This document shows positions 36,725 through 45,245 of a DNA stretch of 64,000 bases, piece after piece. The stretch's first letter is position 1; each line of letters starts with the position of its first letter. A program made the position numbers and the translations under genes. This DNA is from Prevotella multiformis DSM 16608 (GTDB taxonomy: Bacteria; Bacteroidota; Bacteroidia; Bacteroidales; Bacteroidaceae), in the NCBI RefSeq assembly GCF_000191065.1, contig NZ_GL872282.1, positions 42,683 to 106,682 on the forward strand, written 5' to 3'. The notes under the pieces were generated by a model, which searched no databases, was not told where the DNA came from, and saw nothing but the letters and a program-made list of their open reading frames with translations.

Positions 36725-37669
36725 ATGAAAAAAATCGTTTCTGCACTCCTGCTAACGCTTTTTTCTGCTGCCATGCAGGCACAGGAGAGCCAGACAGAAT
36801 ACAACTTCCTGCGGCTGCCGCTGAGCGCACACGCTGCTGCACTGGGCGGAGAGAACATCACCGTCATCGAGGACGACCCTTCGCTGATGTTCTCCAACCC
36901 GGCCCTGGCAGCATCGGTGAGCGACAGGACCGTGGGAATCAACTACATGAACTATATGCATGGAGTCAACTATATGGGGGCTTCCTATACCAAGGCCCTG
37001 GGCGAGAAAGCCACCGTCGCCGGCGGCGTACAGTACATGAACTACGGACGGATGAAGGAGACCGACGAAAACAACGTGCAGACAGGCACCTTCAACGCCA
37101 GCGACATTGCCGTCGAGGGCATCTTCGCCTACGAACTGGCACGGAACATCGTGGGCGGCATCACGGCGAAGTTCATCACGTCCTACATCGGACATTACAA
37201 TTCGATGGCGGTAGGCGTAGACCTCGGTCTGAACTGGTATGAGCCGGAGGAACAGTGGTCGGTGTCACTGGTCGCCAAGAACCTCGGTGGCCAGATCAAG
37301 GCCTATGAGGAGGATTACGGCAAGATGCCGACGGATGTGCAGGTGGGTGTGAGCAAGACCTTCGCCGCTCTGCCCGTCAGGCTGTCGGCGACGCTCGTCG
37401 ACCTTACCCATTACAACTACCGCCTTGCCGATCACCTCGACCTCGGCCTCGACCTCCTGCTTTCCGAGAGTATATGGATCGGCGCAGGCTACAATCTCCG
37501 CCGGGCTGACGAGATGACCGTCGGCAAGGCGGAGGATGCCTCTGCGCACGGAGCAGGCTTCAGCATCGGCGGCGGCATCAACCTTGAACGATTCAAGCTG
37601 AACCTTGCCTACGGGAAATACCATGCCGCCAGCAGTTCGGTACTGGTCAACCTGGCCTATTCTTTCTGA
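36725..37669 (+). CDS. porQ: Type IX secretion system protein PorQ
   Basis: 314 residues with a signal peptide (cleaved after AMQA) and an outer-membrane beta-barrel ending in a terminal aromatic (NLAYSF). The N-terminal FLRLPLSAHAAALGGENITVIEDDPSLMFSNPAL is the PorQ/PorV-type (FadL-like) signature. In Porphyromonas PorQ is needed for attachment of T9SS cargo, with PorZ, at the cell surface. No porZ or porU neighbours are seen here. The plug gene of the same system lies 2 kb downstream. Confidence 0.85.
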   Translation: MKKIVSALLLTLFSAAMQAQESQTEYNFLRLPLSAHAAALGGENITVIEDDPSLMFSNPALAASVSDRTVGINYMNYMHGVNYMGASYTKALGEKATVAGGVQYMNYGRMKETDENNVQTGTFNASDIAVEGIFAYELARNIVGGITAKFITSYIGHYNSMAVGVDLGLNWYEPEEQWSVSLVAKNLGGQIKAYEEDYGKMPTDVQVGVSKTFAALPVRLSATLVDLTHYNYRLADHLDLGLDLLLSESIWIGAGYNLRRADEMTVGKAEDASAHGAGFSIGGGINLERFKLNLAYGKYHAASSSVLVNLAYSF

Positions 37670-38047
37670 CGGGCTCATGCCGACTGCCCGATGACGGCTC
37701 AAGGACAGTACGCTCATTATGAGCAGGCTTAAAGAACACTCTTGATGGATTTCTGCCTGTTAAGTGACAGAAACAGCTTCCTCCTTGAAGGAACAGGACG
37801 TTGCCATGCGACTGAAAGTAATATAAATGAGACAACTTCGTAGAAAACAGGAGAATGCCCAGAACGGACAGCCTCTATCCTTCTCGTCAGTACACAAGTT
37901 TCAAAAAAATTATCCCCCGATTCGCATCGAGGGATAACAACAACACAAACACAAAATAAAGCAGGATACACCTGCAATACTGTTTTTGTTTGCAAATACA
38001 GACTTTGTTAATCGTAGAATATTTTTTTAAACCTTGGATCTCTGTCT
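37670..38047. other. Convergent intergenic region porQ/galE
   Basis: 378 bp without a gene. It has a minor palindrome GCTCATTATGAGC near 37721 and a strong minus-strand terminator at 37903-37937. Confidence 0.6.
37903..37937 (-). terminator. Terminator of galE
   Basis: Stem TTATCCC-C-CGAT/ATCG-A-GGGATAA with a short loop, followed on the minus strand by a T7 run (A-run at 37903-37909). Confidence 0.8.
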
Positions 38048-39085
38048 TTACATCACGCCATCGGCTCTGAGTTTTTCCTGCCATTTCCATGCTGATGCAA
38101 GAACATCAGACAAAGGAGTCTCAGCCTTCCAGCCTAACACCGTGTTGGCCTTGGTACAGTCTCCCCAGATCTTTTCTATGTCTCCCTCACGGCGCGGGCC
38201 GAACTTCCAGTTTACTTTTACTCCTGTGGCCTTTTCAAAGGTCTCCACTATTTCCTTGGTAGAATTGCCATGTCCCGTTCCGATATTGAAGTACTCGATG
38301 TTGTCAGTATCCTGATCCAACACACGTGCCATGGCCGCTACGTGAGCCTTTGCCAGATCGACGACATAGATATAGTCACGGATACAGGTTCCGTCTGGCG
38401 TGTCATAGTCATTGCCGAAGATGGTAAGCTGCTTCCTGATGCCCATCGCCGTCTGCGTAACATAAGGAATCAGATTGTTGGGGACACCGTTCGGCAACTC
38501 TCCGATCAAAGCAGAGGGGTGCGCACCGATGGGATTGAAATATCTCAGGACGATGCTCTTGATATTGGCGCCGCTATGGATATAGTCCAGGATGATCTGC
38601 TCGTTGATTTCTTTTGTGTTACCGTATGGAGAAGTCGCTTTCTGGTGAGGGGCATCCTCTGTAACCGGTAGATTCTCCGGTCTGGGTTGCCCATAGACGG
38701 TACAGGAACTTGAGAAGATAAATCCTTTCACATTATATGCCGGCATAAGTTCCAGCAGATTGATCAGAGAAACGATATTGTTCCGATAGTACAGCAGCGG
38801 CTCCTGCACGCTTTCACCGACGGCTTTAGATGCGGCGAAGTGGATAATCCCTTCTGTCTTCGGGTACTTACGGAAAACATTTTCTGTTGCCTCACGGTCG
38901 CGAAGATCAATCTGTTCAAATGCAGGACGTACACCCGTTATCTTCTCGATGCCATCCAGCACCTCTATCTTCGAATTAGACAGATTGTCGACGATTACCA
39001 CGTCGTATCCGGCTTCAATCAGTTCGACACTCGTATGCGAACCGATAAAACCGGTTCCTCCTGTAACAAGAATTGTTTGTTTCAT
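38048..39085 (-). CDS. galE: UDP-glucose 4-epimerase
   Basis: 345 residues, an extended SDR with VTGGTGFIGSHTSVELIEAG (6-25), FSSSCTVYG (about 122-130), the YGNTK catalytic Tyr/Lys and YFNPIGAHPSALIGE (typical GalE). It interconverts UDP-glucose and UDP-galactose for sugar catabolism and surface polysaccharides. It is monocistronic by its context: terminator downstream, divergent gene upstream. Confidence 0.95.
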   Translation of the reverse strand: MKQTILVTGGTGFIGSHTSVELIEAGYDVVIVDNLSNSKIEVLDGIEKITGVRPAFEQIDLRDREATENVFRKYPKTEGIIHFAASKAVGESVQEPLLYYRNNIVSLINLLELMPAYNVKGFIFSSSCTVYGQPRPENLPVTEDAPHQKATSPYGNTKEINEQIILDYIHSGANIKSIVLRYFNPIGAHPSALIGELPNGVPNNLIPYVTQTAMGIRKQLTIFGNDYDTPDGTCIRDYIYVVDLAKAHVAAMARVLDQDTDNIEYFNIGTGHGNSTKEIVETFEKATGVKVNWKFGPRREGDIEKIWGDCTKANTVLGWKAETPLSDVLASAWKWQEKLRADGVM

Positions 39086-39220
39086 TTTATCTTTCGTTTT
39101 TCTTTATTTAGGCTGACCTGCATCCATCAGTTTCGCTGCAAAGTTAGTGTTTTTTTTGTTACTTTCAAAAAAAAGAATGTAAAAAAGTTCGCTGATTTCT
39201 ACATAATCGAAAACTTTTTG

Positions 39221-39228
39221 TATATTTG
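39221..39228 (+). promoter_or_regulatory. Probable -7 box for the 39257 gene
   Basis: TATATTTG, followed by GC, 28 nt before the ATG at 39257, matches TAnnTTTG. The -33 element is weak. Confidence 0.45.
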
Positions 39229-39256
39229 CCAGAACAATATCAATACATACCGAGAC

Positions 39257-39703
39257 ATGACAGAAACCGAGCAGACCCAGCAGCAGATTGAACGTTTCCT
39301 GAAGAAAATCGCACAGAAATTCACGGCCGGCGGCTGTGACATGCCCATGACGGACATTCATCTGCGCGCCTCACAGGACAGTGGAGATCTTATGGCATTT
39401 GATGACAGCGACAACGAGATTACCCGTTGTGTCGTCAGTCAGTGGATTGACGACAAGAGCGACAATTTCTATCCGGAGGCGGCGGTCATCCTGCGTCAAG
39501 AGCTCAACCGCATCAAAGAGGTGACGGAGAATCTGTCGATCATGAAACCTTACAGCTTCCTGCTCGAGGATGATGACAAAAACAATGTCGCGGAACTGTA
39601 TCTTGTAGACGACGATATGGCAATCTTAGGAGGCGACCTCATGCAGGGGCTGGACGAAGAACTTGACAGTTTCCTGGAAGATATTTTGAATCAGGAGAAA
39701 TGA
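39257..39703 (+). CDS. Conserved acidic hypothetical protein
   Basis: 148 residues, very acidic, with many aspartates (for example EDDDKNNVAELYLVDDD and DEELDSFLEDIL). There is no signal peptide. The frame is open far upstream, but the ATG at 39257 follows a good promoter box, and the upstream part is antisense to galE. Its stop overlaps the start of the plug gene by 4 bp (ATGA), so the two are translationally coupled. The family is known to me only as a conserved Bacteroidales protein without an assigned function; it may assist the T9SS plug by context. Confidence 0.75.
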   Translation: MTETEQTQQQIERFLKKIAQKFTAGGCDMPMTDIHLRASQDSGDLMAFDDSDNEITRCVVSQWIDDKSDNFYPEAAVILRQELNRIKEVTENLSIMKPYSFLLEDDDKNNVAELYLVDDDMAILGGDLMQGLDEELDSFLEDILNQEK

Positions 39704-40968
39704 AGCAAAGGATCTTGAGGCTTCTCTTTTGCCTGGCGTGTCTTTCGGCGGTTCCCATGTCTGCACAGCGGCATGAAATACGGGATGCCCGAATCCGTTC
39801 TCTACAGGTAATTGCTGATGGAAGGTGGATGGAGCTGCCGGTCATGATGCTCAACACCGGAAAAATAAGCATCGATTTTGACGACCTCACGCACACTTAC
39901 CGGCGGATGACTTACCGGCTGGAACATTGTGAAGCCGACTGGCAGCCCTCTACGGGTCTGTTCGACAGTGATGTTGCCAGCGGTTTCCTGTCAGGGAATA
40001 CGATCGACAACGTCAAGGGCTCCGTGCTCACAAACACGTTATACACCCACTACCATCTGGATATTCCCAACGAAAAATGCAGTCCCAGGCTGTCTGGGAA
40101 TTACAGGCTGTATGTGTACGATGATGAAACCCCTGATACCCCTCTGCTCACTGCCTGCTTTATGCTTTTAGAACCGGCAGACCGATCCATGGGGGTAAAA
40201 CTGAATGTCACGACACATACGGACAAGACCATCAACGACAGACACCAGCAGTTGGAAATGCAGGTCGATTACGGTAACAACAGGGTCAACTATCCGCAGC
40301 AGCAGATCAAGACCGTTGTGATGCAGAACAGGAACTGGATAGATGCCCGATGGAACAGCAGGCCACAATATGTGATGGCGGATGGACTGCGCTGGAAGCA
40401 CGCCCCCGATTATATTTTCCCGGCAGGCAACGAATACCGTAAATTCGAGATTCTCTCTACCGATGCCGCCTCGATGGGAATCGACAGGATAAGCTGGGAC
40501 GGAAGCCACTTCCACGTCTATCCCTTCGCCGCATCACCGCTGTTGAATTACATCTATGACGAGGATGCCGACGGTGCCTTCCTCATTCGCAATTCAGACA
40601 ATATGGACATAAACACCGCCAGTGATTATGTCTTTGTCCACTTCCGGCTCAGCACGCCGTCCCCCTACCCTTACGATATCTATCTCAATGGTGACTGGAC
40701 GTATAGCCGCCTGCTGCCATCCTACAAGATGACTTATGATGCTGAAAAAAGATGTTATGAAGCGACAGTGCCTTTAAAATTCGGCTATTATAATTATCAA
40801 TTCCTTGCAGTGGATGGACAAGGGGAAATCCTTCCTTTCAGTGTAGACAAAGGCCATTTTCAGACGGAAAACAGCTATCAGGCACTCATTTATTTCCGAC
40901 CACAAGGAGGCAGGACAGACAGACTTGTAGCCTATGCCAATGTAAGATTCGTGAAAGGGTCGTTCTGA
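39700..40968 (+). CDS. Type IX secretion system plug protein (DUF5103)
   Basis: 422 residues with a signal peptide (cut after SAQ, about residue 23). The N-terminal plug domain has DARIRSLQVIADG and MTYRLEHCEADWQPS; the middle and C-terminal beta domains have RNWIDARWNSRPQYVMADG and PYPYDIYLNGDWTYSRLLPSYKM. This matches the protein that closes the SprA/Sov translocon pore on its periplasmic side in Flavobacterium. It is coupled to the acidic gene just upstream. It converges on rho with a shared bidirectional terminator. Confidence 0.85.
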   Translation: MKQRILRLLFCLACLSAVPMSAQRHEIRDARIRSLQVIADGRWMELPVMMLNTGKISIDFDDLTHTYRRMTYRLEHCEADWQPSTGLFDSDVASGFLSGNTIDNVKGSVLTNTLYTHYHLDIPNEKCSPRLSGNYRLYVYDDETPDTPLLTACFMLLEPADRSMGVKLNVTTHTDKTINDRHQQLEMQVDYGNNRVNYPQQQIKTVVMQNRNWIDARWNSRPQYVMADGLRWKHAPDYIFPAGNEYRKFEILSTDAASMGIDRISWDGSHFHVYPFAASPLLNYIYDEDADGAFLIRNSDNMDINTASDYVFVHFRLSTPSPYPYDIYLNGDWTYSRLLPSYKMTYDAEKRCYEATVPLKFGYYNYQFLAVDGQGEILPFSVDKGHFQTENSYQALIYFRPQGGRTDRLVAYANVRFVKGSF

Positions 40969-41154
40969 CCGTTTCCACGGCGGACATATCTTCCTCTTGT
41001 GAACAGGTCAGCTTGCAGAGGCCTTGACGCACCTTGTCAGACTTCCTCTGCGCTCTTCCCCGTGCAAAACATCCACAAGGCCTTTTCATGGGGGTGCAAG
41101 AGCCGACCCTTGAAAGGGACTGGAATCTTTCGATACATCCATCCAAAACATCAG

Positions 41155-41208
41155 AAAAAGTGCATCAGAGAGCGGAACAGAACCGTCCTGCCCTCTGATG
41201 CACTTTTA
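41155..41208. terminator. Bidirectional terminator between plug gene and rho
   Basis: AAAAAGTGCATCAGAG and CTCTGATGCACTTTT form a perfect long stem with about a 20-nt loop. A-runs on one side and T-runs on the other serve both strands. Confidence 0.88.
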
Positions 41209-41219
41209 TTCTTGCACCC

Positions 41220-43184
41220 TTAGTCGTTCATCGACATCAGGAACTCGTCATTATCCTTTGTACGGGCCATGCGGTCATGGATAGAGTTCATCGCCTCAAT
41301 AGAGTTCATATCGGCAATATACTTTCGAAGAATCCACATGCGGTCGAGTGTGGTGCGGTCCTGCAGAAGATCATCACGGCGTGTACTTGACGCAACCAGA
41401 TTGACTGCGGGGAAGATACGCTTATTGCTGAGGCTGCGGTCAAGCTGCAGCTCCATGTTTCCTGTTCCCTTGAATTCCTCGAAGATGACTTCATCCATCT
41501 TGGAGCCCGTATCAATCAAAGCTGTCGCGATGATGGTCAGTGAGCCGCCCCCCTCTATGTTGCGGGCTGCTCCGAAAAACCGTTTCGGTTTTTGCAGCGC
41601 ATTGGCATCGACACCACCTGTCAGTACCTTTCCGGAGGCTGGAGCCACCGTGTTGTAAGCACGTGCCAGACGCGTGATGGAGTCGAGGAAGATGACAACG
41701 TCATGTCCGCACTCAACCATACGCTTGGCTTTTTCCAATACGATGCCTGCAATCTTCACATGACGTTCTGCCGGTTCATCAAACGTAGAGGCAATGACCT
41801 CTGCATTGACTGTACGCGCCATGTCCGTAACCTCCTCGGGACGCTCGTCAATCAGGAGCATCATCAGGTATGCTTCCGGATGGTTGGCGGCAATGGCATT
41901 GGCAATATCCTTCATCAGGATGGTCTTTCCTGTCTTAGGCTGTGCAACGATCAGGGCACGCTGTCCTTTGCCGATAGGTGAGAAAAGATCCACAATCCGG
42001 GTAGACAAGTTCGTTGTATTCGGGTCGCCGCATAGCGAGAACTTCTCTTCCGGGAATAGCGGTGTAAGATGTTCGAAAGGAATACGGTCGCGGACTTCAG
42101 AAGGTTTCCTGCCGTTGATCTTGTCGATACTGGTCAGCGGGAAATACTTCTCTCCCTCGCGCGGCGGACGGACATGGCATTCCACCACGTCACCCGTCTT
42201 CAAGCCAAACTGCTTTATCTGGCTGTTGGCTATATAGACATCGTCCGGCGACGACAGATAGTTGTAATCACTCGAACGGAGGAAACCATAACCGTCCGGC
42301 ATTATCTCGAGTACGCCATTCGCCTTGATAAGGTCGGAAAAATCATAGCTTTCCGTGTTGTCAGAGGCGGCCATGCTGTCGTACGAATGCATTGAGGACA
42401 TCTGTGCAGGTGTCGTCGGCTGGTCGAACATATCGTAGTTCGGAACAATACCCTGATCCTCTATCGGTAAGTCGACAACAGGAATGAAGTCTGTTCCGTC
42501 ACCCGGGTCTCCGCTCCAGACTCCCTCCGGACCGGCCGGTGAATTGGCTGTTTCATTATTCATATTGTGGGCATTCACTTTTTCTTTCAGCCGTGCAAGG
42601 AGTTCGTCCTTTCCATCGGTTTCTTCCTGTGACTGGCCGCCTGCAAACTGGTCTTCGGGAATGAAGTCCTCCGGGGCAGAAGGCTTGGCAGGTTCTTTCT
42701 GCTGCTCGGAATCATTCTGTCCGCCTTTCTCATCCCCCTGTTCGGCCTTTGCTTTGATGGCTGCCTCCGCAGCCGCAATGGCTTCCAGTTCGGCCTTCGA
42801 CTTGCGGCCGCGATGTTTCGGAATGGAAGCCAGAATCTCTTCCGGTGTCATTTCCGATTTTTTGCTGCTCTGCTGTTCTGGAAGGTCCTTGAACAAGGTG
42901 GTCTGGACGGAAGCGCCGGCAGTCTTGTTCTTCTGCATGTCAAAGTTTTCTCCTTCCTCTCCATGCACCGAATAGACCCGGTCCGTATCTTTCCGCGCTA
43001 TTCTCGTACGCTTGCGCTTTGACTCCAGTGGATGTGCCGTGCCCACCTCTTCTGCCTGACGATCAAGGATGGCGTAGACGAGTTTGTCCTTGTCATCACC
43101 TGGCGTATAGACGGCACCGGTTTTCTGGGCTATCGCTTCAAGCTCAGAAACGTCTTTGTCTAATAATTCTTCTTTGCTTAACAT
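41220..43184 (-). CDS. rho: Transcription termination factor Rho with long polar insertion
   Basis: 654 residues. The N-terminal Rho_N-like helix bundle (about 1-45) is followed by about 240 polar, low-complexity residues (rich in E, K, Q, S, P, D), then the RNA-binding cold-shock fold ([20 protein letters not shown]...) and the RecA-like ATPase with Walker A AQPKTGKT and [13 protein letters not shown]. It is about 235 residues longer than E. coli Rho. In Bacteroides thetaiotaomicron a comparable disordered insertion drives phase separation of Rho (published work); this protein has the same layout. It terminates untranslated transcripts. Confidence 0.96.
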   Translation of the reverse strand: MLSKEELLDKDVSELEAIAQKTGAVYTPGDDKDKLVYAILDRQAEEVGTAHPLESKRKRTRIARKDTDRVYSVHGEEGENFDMQKNKTAGASVQTTLFKDLPEQQSSKKSEMTPEEILASIPKHRGRKSKAELEAIAAAEAAIKAKAEQGDEKGGQNDSEQQKEPAKPSAPEDFIPEDQFAGGQSQEETDGKDELLARLKEKVNAHNMNNETANSPAGPEGVWSGDPGDGTDFIPVVDLPIEDQGIVPNYDMFDQPTTPAQMSSMHSYDSMAASDNTESYDFSDLIKANGVLEIMPDGYGFLRSSDYNYLSSPDDVYIANSQIKQFGLKTGDVVECHVRPPREGEKYFPLTSIDKINGRKPSEVRDRIPFEHLTPLFPEEKFSLCGDPNTTNLSTRIVDLFSPIGKGQRALIVAQPKTGKTILMKDIANAIAANHPEAYLMMLLIDERPEEVTDMARTVNAEVIASTFDEPAERHVKIAGIVLEKAKRMVECGHDVVIFLDSITRLARAYNTVAPASGKVLTGGVDANALQKPKRFFGAARNIEGGGSLTIIATALIDTGSKMDEVIFEEFKGTGNMELQLDRSLSNKRIFPAVNLVASSTRRDDLLQDRTTLDRMWILRKYIADMNSIEAMNSIHDRMARTKDNDEFLMSMND

Positions 43185-43461
43185 ATATAATATGTATGGG
43201 AAATTACATCTGATAGCATTGATGTTTCATAAGCAGAAACATCCGTAAATGTGTCTTTTTGTGCCGCAAAGGTATAATAAAAATCTGAACCACACAAGAA
43301 TTATCCTGTTTTTTTAAGACGACTCCATTGAGAAAGAGGGCTTTCGGCAAGGAGAAACGGTAGCTGACGGGGGGAAGTCCCCCTTACGGAAGATGAAACC
43401 TTCCACAGGCAGTCTCAGCCTTCTCCGCACACTTCCTGCCGCTCATCCACAAAGACTGCGA

Positions 43462-43544
43462 TTCCCAGCGGCCGGGAATATGATTCCCAACGGCTGGGAA
43501 CAGCGTTCCCAACGGCTGGGAATCCGAGTCCCAACCGCTGGGAA
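43462..43544. repeat. Four-unit 22-bp palindromic array
   Basis: Units TTCCCAGCGGCCGGGAA, TTCCCAACGGCTGGGAA (twice) and TCCCAACCGCTGGGAA start at 43462, 43484, 43506 and 43529 (22-bp period). Each has 6-bp arms TTCCCA/TGGGAA and a 5-nt centre, with about 5-nt spacers of different sequence. It lies between the rho start and the DUF4301 stop, both minus-strand genes. Confidence 0.85.
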
Positions 43545-43591
43545 CAAATCCGACCGTACGTGCAGCATGTATTTCCGTACGGTTGCGGGCA

Positions 43592-45109
43592 TTACTGATG
43601 CTGCTCACGCAGCAGGTCGTTGACAGTCTTTACAGGATTGAATGTCCCAAGCGGCACTTCCACAAAGACAGTGTTCCAGTCGCTCATGGCTCCGTTCCAC
43701 AGGCCTGGCAGTTCCAGCGCTTTCAGGTCGCGTCCGTTCTTTGACTTCGCACTGATGAATCCTGTTGACTTGTCTACATAGGCCGTCAGGTTGAAAGCTT
43801 CGCCTTTGTAGTTCCTAATGGCACACACGAGATCTACCGGGTTGAAGTGCGTCCCCTCCGTGAACATTCTCATGGAAGCCTCGTCCTTCTTGTCGATCTG
43901 CGAACTCTCGAGTATCTGAAGGCTGACCGTGCCATCCTCGTTGTAAGCCCGGAACGGACCTCCTCCCGGTTCGCCCACATTCTTCACCATGCCGCATACC
44001 CGCATCGGCCGGTTCAGCTTCTTGTAGAGATATGCAGCCAGTGCAGCATCATCGAGATCCGAAATGTCCTGCTTCTTGCAGAAAAGCGCATTCTGTACGA
44101 AGCCGGCCATCTCCTCCAGTTCCGCATGGCTGCAGGTTCCTCCGTCCAGTTTCCGGAGGTAGTCAAAAGCCCGTTTCTGCAGTGCGACGAGTCTCCCTGC
44201 AAGAACCATCTTCCAATCAACGGATAAATCCTTCAGTCTGTCGGGAACGACATTGTCAATGTTCTTGATGAAAACGATTTCCGCCTCCAGATCGTTCAGG
44301 TTCTCTATCAAGGCTCCGTGTCCGCCCGGACGGAACAGCAGCGAACCGTCTTCGTTGCGGAAAGGGGTGTTGTCGAGGTTTACCGCAATGGTGTCTGTGC
44401 TGGGCTTCTGTTCTGAGAACGTGACGTCGAACCCGATTCCGAATTTCGCCTCGTATTCCGACTGTTTCTCCGCTACCTTCTGCTTGAAGAGGTGCAGGTG
44501 TTCATGCGATACGGTGAAGTGTACATGCGCCTTCCTGCCGCTCTCCGCATAGCGTGCGGCTTCCACCAGGTGTTCTTCCATGGGCGTGCGCGCCCCATCC
44601 CCGTAAGAATGGAACAGGAGCAAGCCCTTCGGAAGCTGCCCGTAGTTCAGTCCCTCTTTGTTCAATAAGGCGGCGACGACGGCCTTGTAACGCCCTTCCG
44701 CCATCAGACTGTCCACGCTCTTGCCTTCCAGTTGCAGGCATTTGTCCGACAATTCCTCAAAGAAAGCAAAATGATGGATATTCGCAAAGAACTCCTTTTC
44801 AAAGTCGCTCGCAGGTATCTCGTGATCCCCATTGAGGAAAGCGAAGAGATTCTTGAACATACGGCTGGCTGCACCTGATGCCGGGACGAACTTGACCACC
44901 CGGTGTCCAGCCGACTGGTATTCTTTCCATTCCCGGCAGGCCTCCTCGCAGGCTGTCTCGTCCAGCACCTCGACACCTTTTCCCGGGGTGGCGGCACCTT
45001 CCAGTTTCAGAAAAGGAAATCCCCGTCTGAACTCTTCGAGCTGGCGGTTGATCTGCTCCTCGCTTATCCCTTTCTCAAGAATCTGTCTTAGGTCTTCTTT
45101 ATTCAACAT
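43592..45109 (-). CDS. DUF4301 family protein
   Basis: 505 residues from MLNKEDLRQILEKG; the frame extends upstream to 45148, but this start fits the family. Recognisable stretches are FVPASGAASRMFKNL (about 75-90, a glycine/serine-rich loop of nucleotidyltransferase type), LPKGLLLFHSYGDGARTPMEEHL and LLFRPGGHGALIENLNDL. The fold resembles sugar-nucleotide pyrophosphorylases, and the reaction is not known to me. The family is common in Bacteroidetes. It is divergent from the RSH gene. Confidence 0.85.
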   Translation of the reverse strand: MLNKEDLRQILEKGISEEQINRQLEEFRRGFPFLKLEGAATPGKGVEVLDETACEEACREWKEYQSAGHRVVKFVPASGAASRMFKNLFAFLNGDHEIPASDFEKEFFANIHHFAFFEELSDKCLQLEGKSVDSLMAEGRYKAVVAALLNKEGLNYGQLPKGLLLFHSYGDGARTPMEEHLVEAARYAESGRKAHVHFTVSHEHLHLFKQKVAEKQSEYEAKFGIGFDVTFSEQKPSTDTIAVNLDNTPFRNEDGSLLFRPGGHGALIENLNDLEAEIVFIKNIDNVVPDRLKDLSVDWKMVLAGRLVALQKRAFDYLRKLDGGTCSHAELEEMAGFVQNALFCKKQDISDLDDAALAAYLYKKLNRPMRVCGMVKNVGEPGGGPFRAYNEDGTVSLQILESSQIDKKDEASMRMFTEGTHFNPVDLVCAIRNYKGEAFNLTAYVDKSTGFISAKSKNGRDLKALELPGLWNGAMSDWNTVFVEVPLGTFNPVKTVNDLLREQHQ

Positions 45110-45218
45110 AATCGGTAAAGTATTAAAAAGATTGTTTTGTAAATGCAAAAATAACGAATTAAATTGGAAAGAAGAAACTAATTGTCACTTTTATTTCCGA
45201 TTATATCGTTTTTCTTTG

Positions 45219-45226
45219 TACCTTTG
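45219..45226 (+). promoter_or_regulatory. Probable -7 box of the RSH gene
   Basis: TACCTTTG, followed by TC, about 20 nt before the ATG at 45246, matches TAnnTTTG. The -33 element is unclear. Confidence 0.4.
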
Positions 45227-45245
45227 TCCATGAACTATAAACGGA

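Noticed and set aside
43462-43544. CRISPR array
   Set aside because: Units are only about 17 bp with 5-nt spacers and palindromic; no cas genes are nearby.
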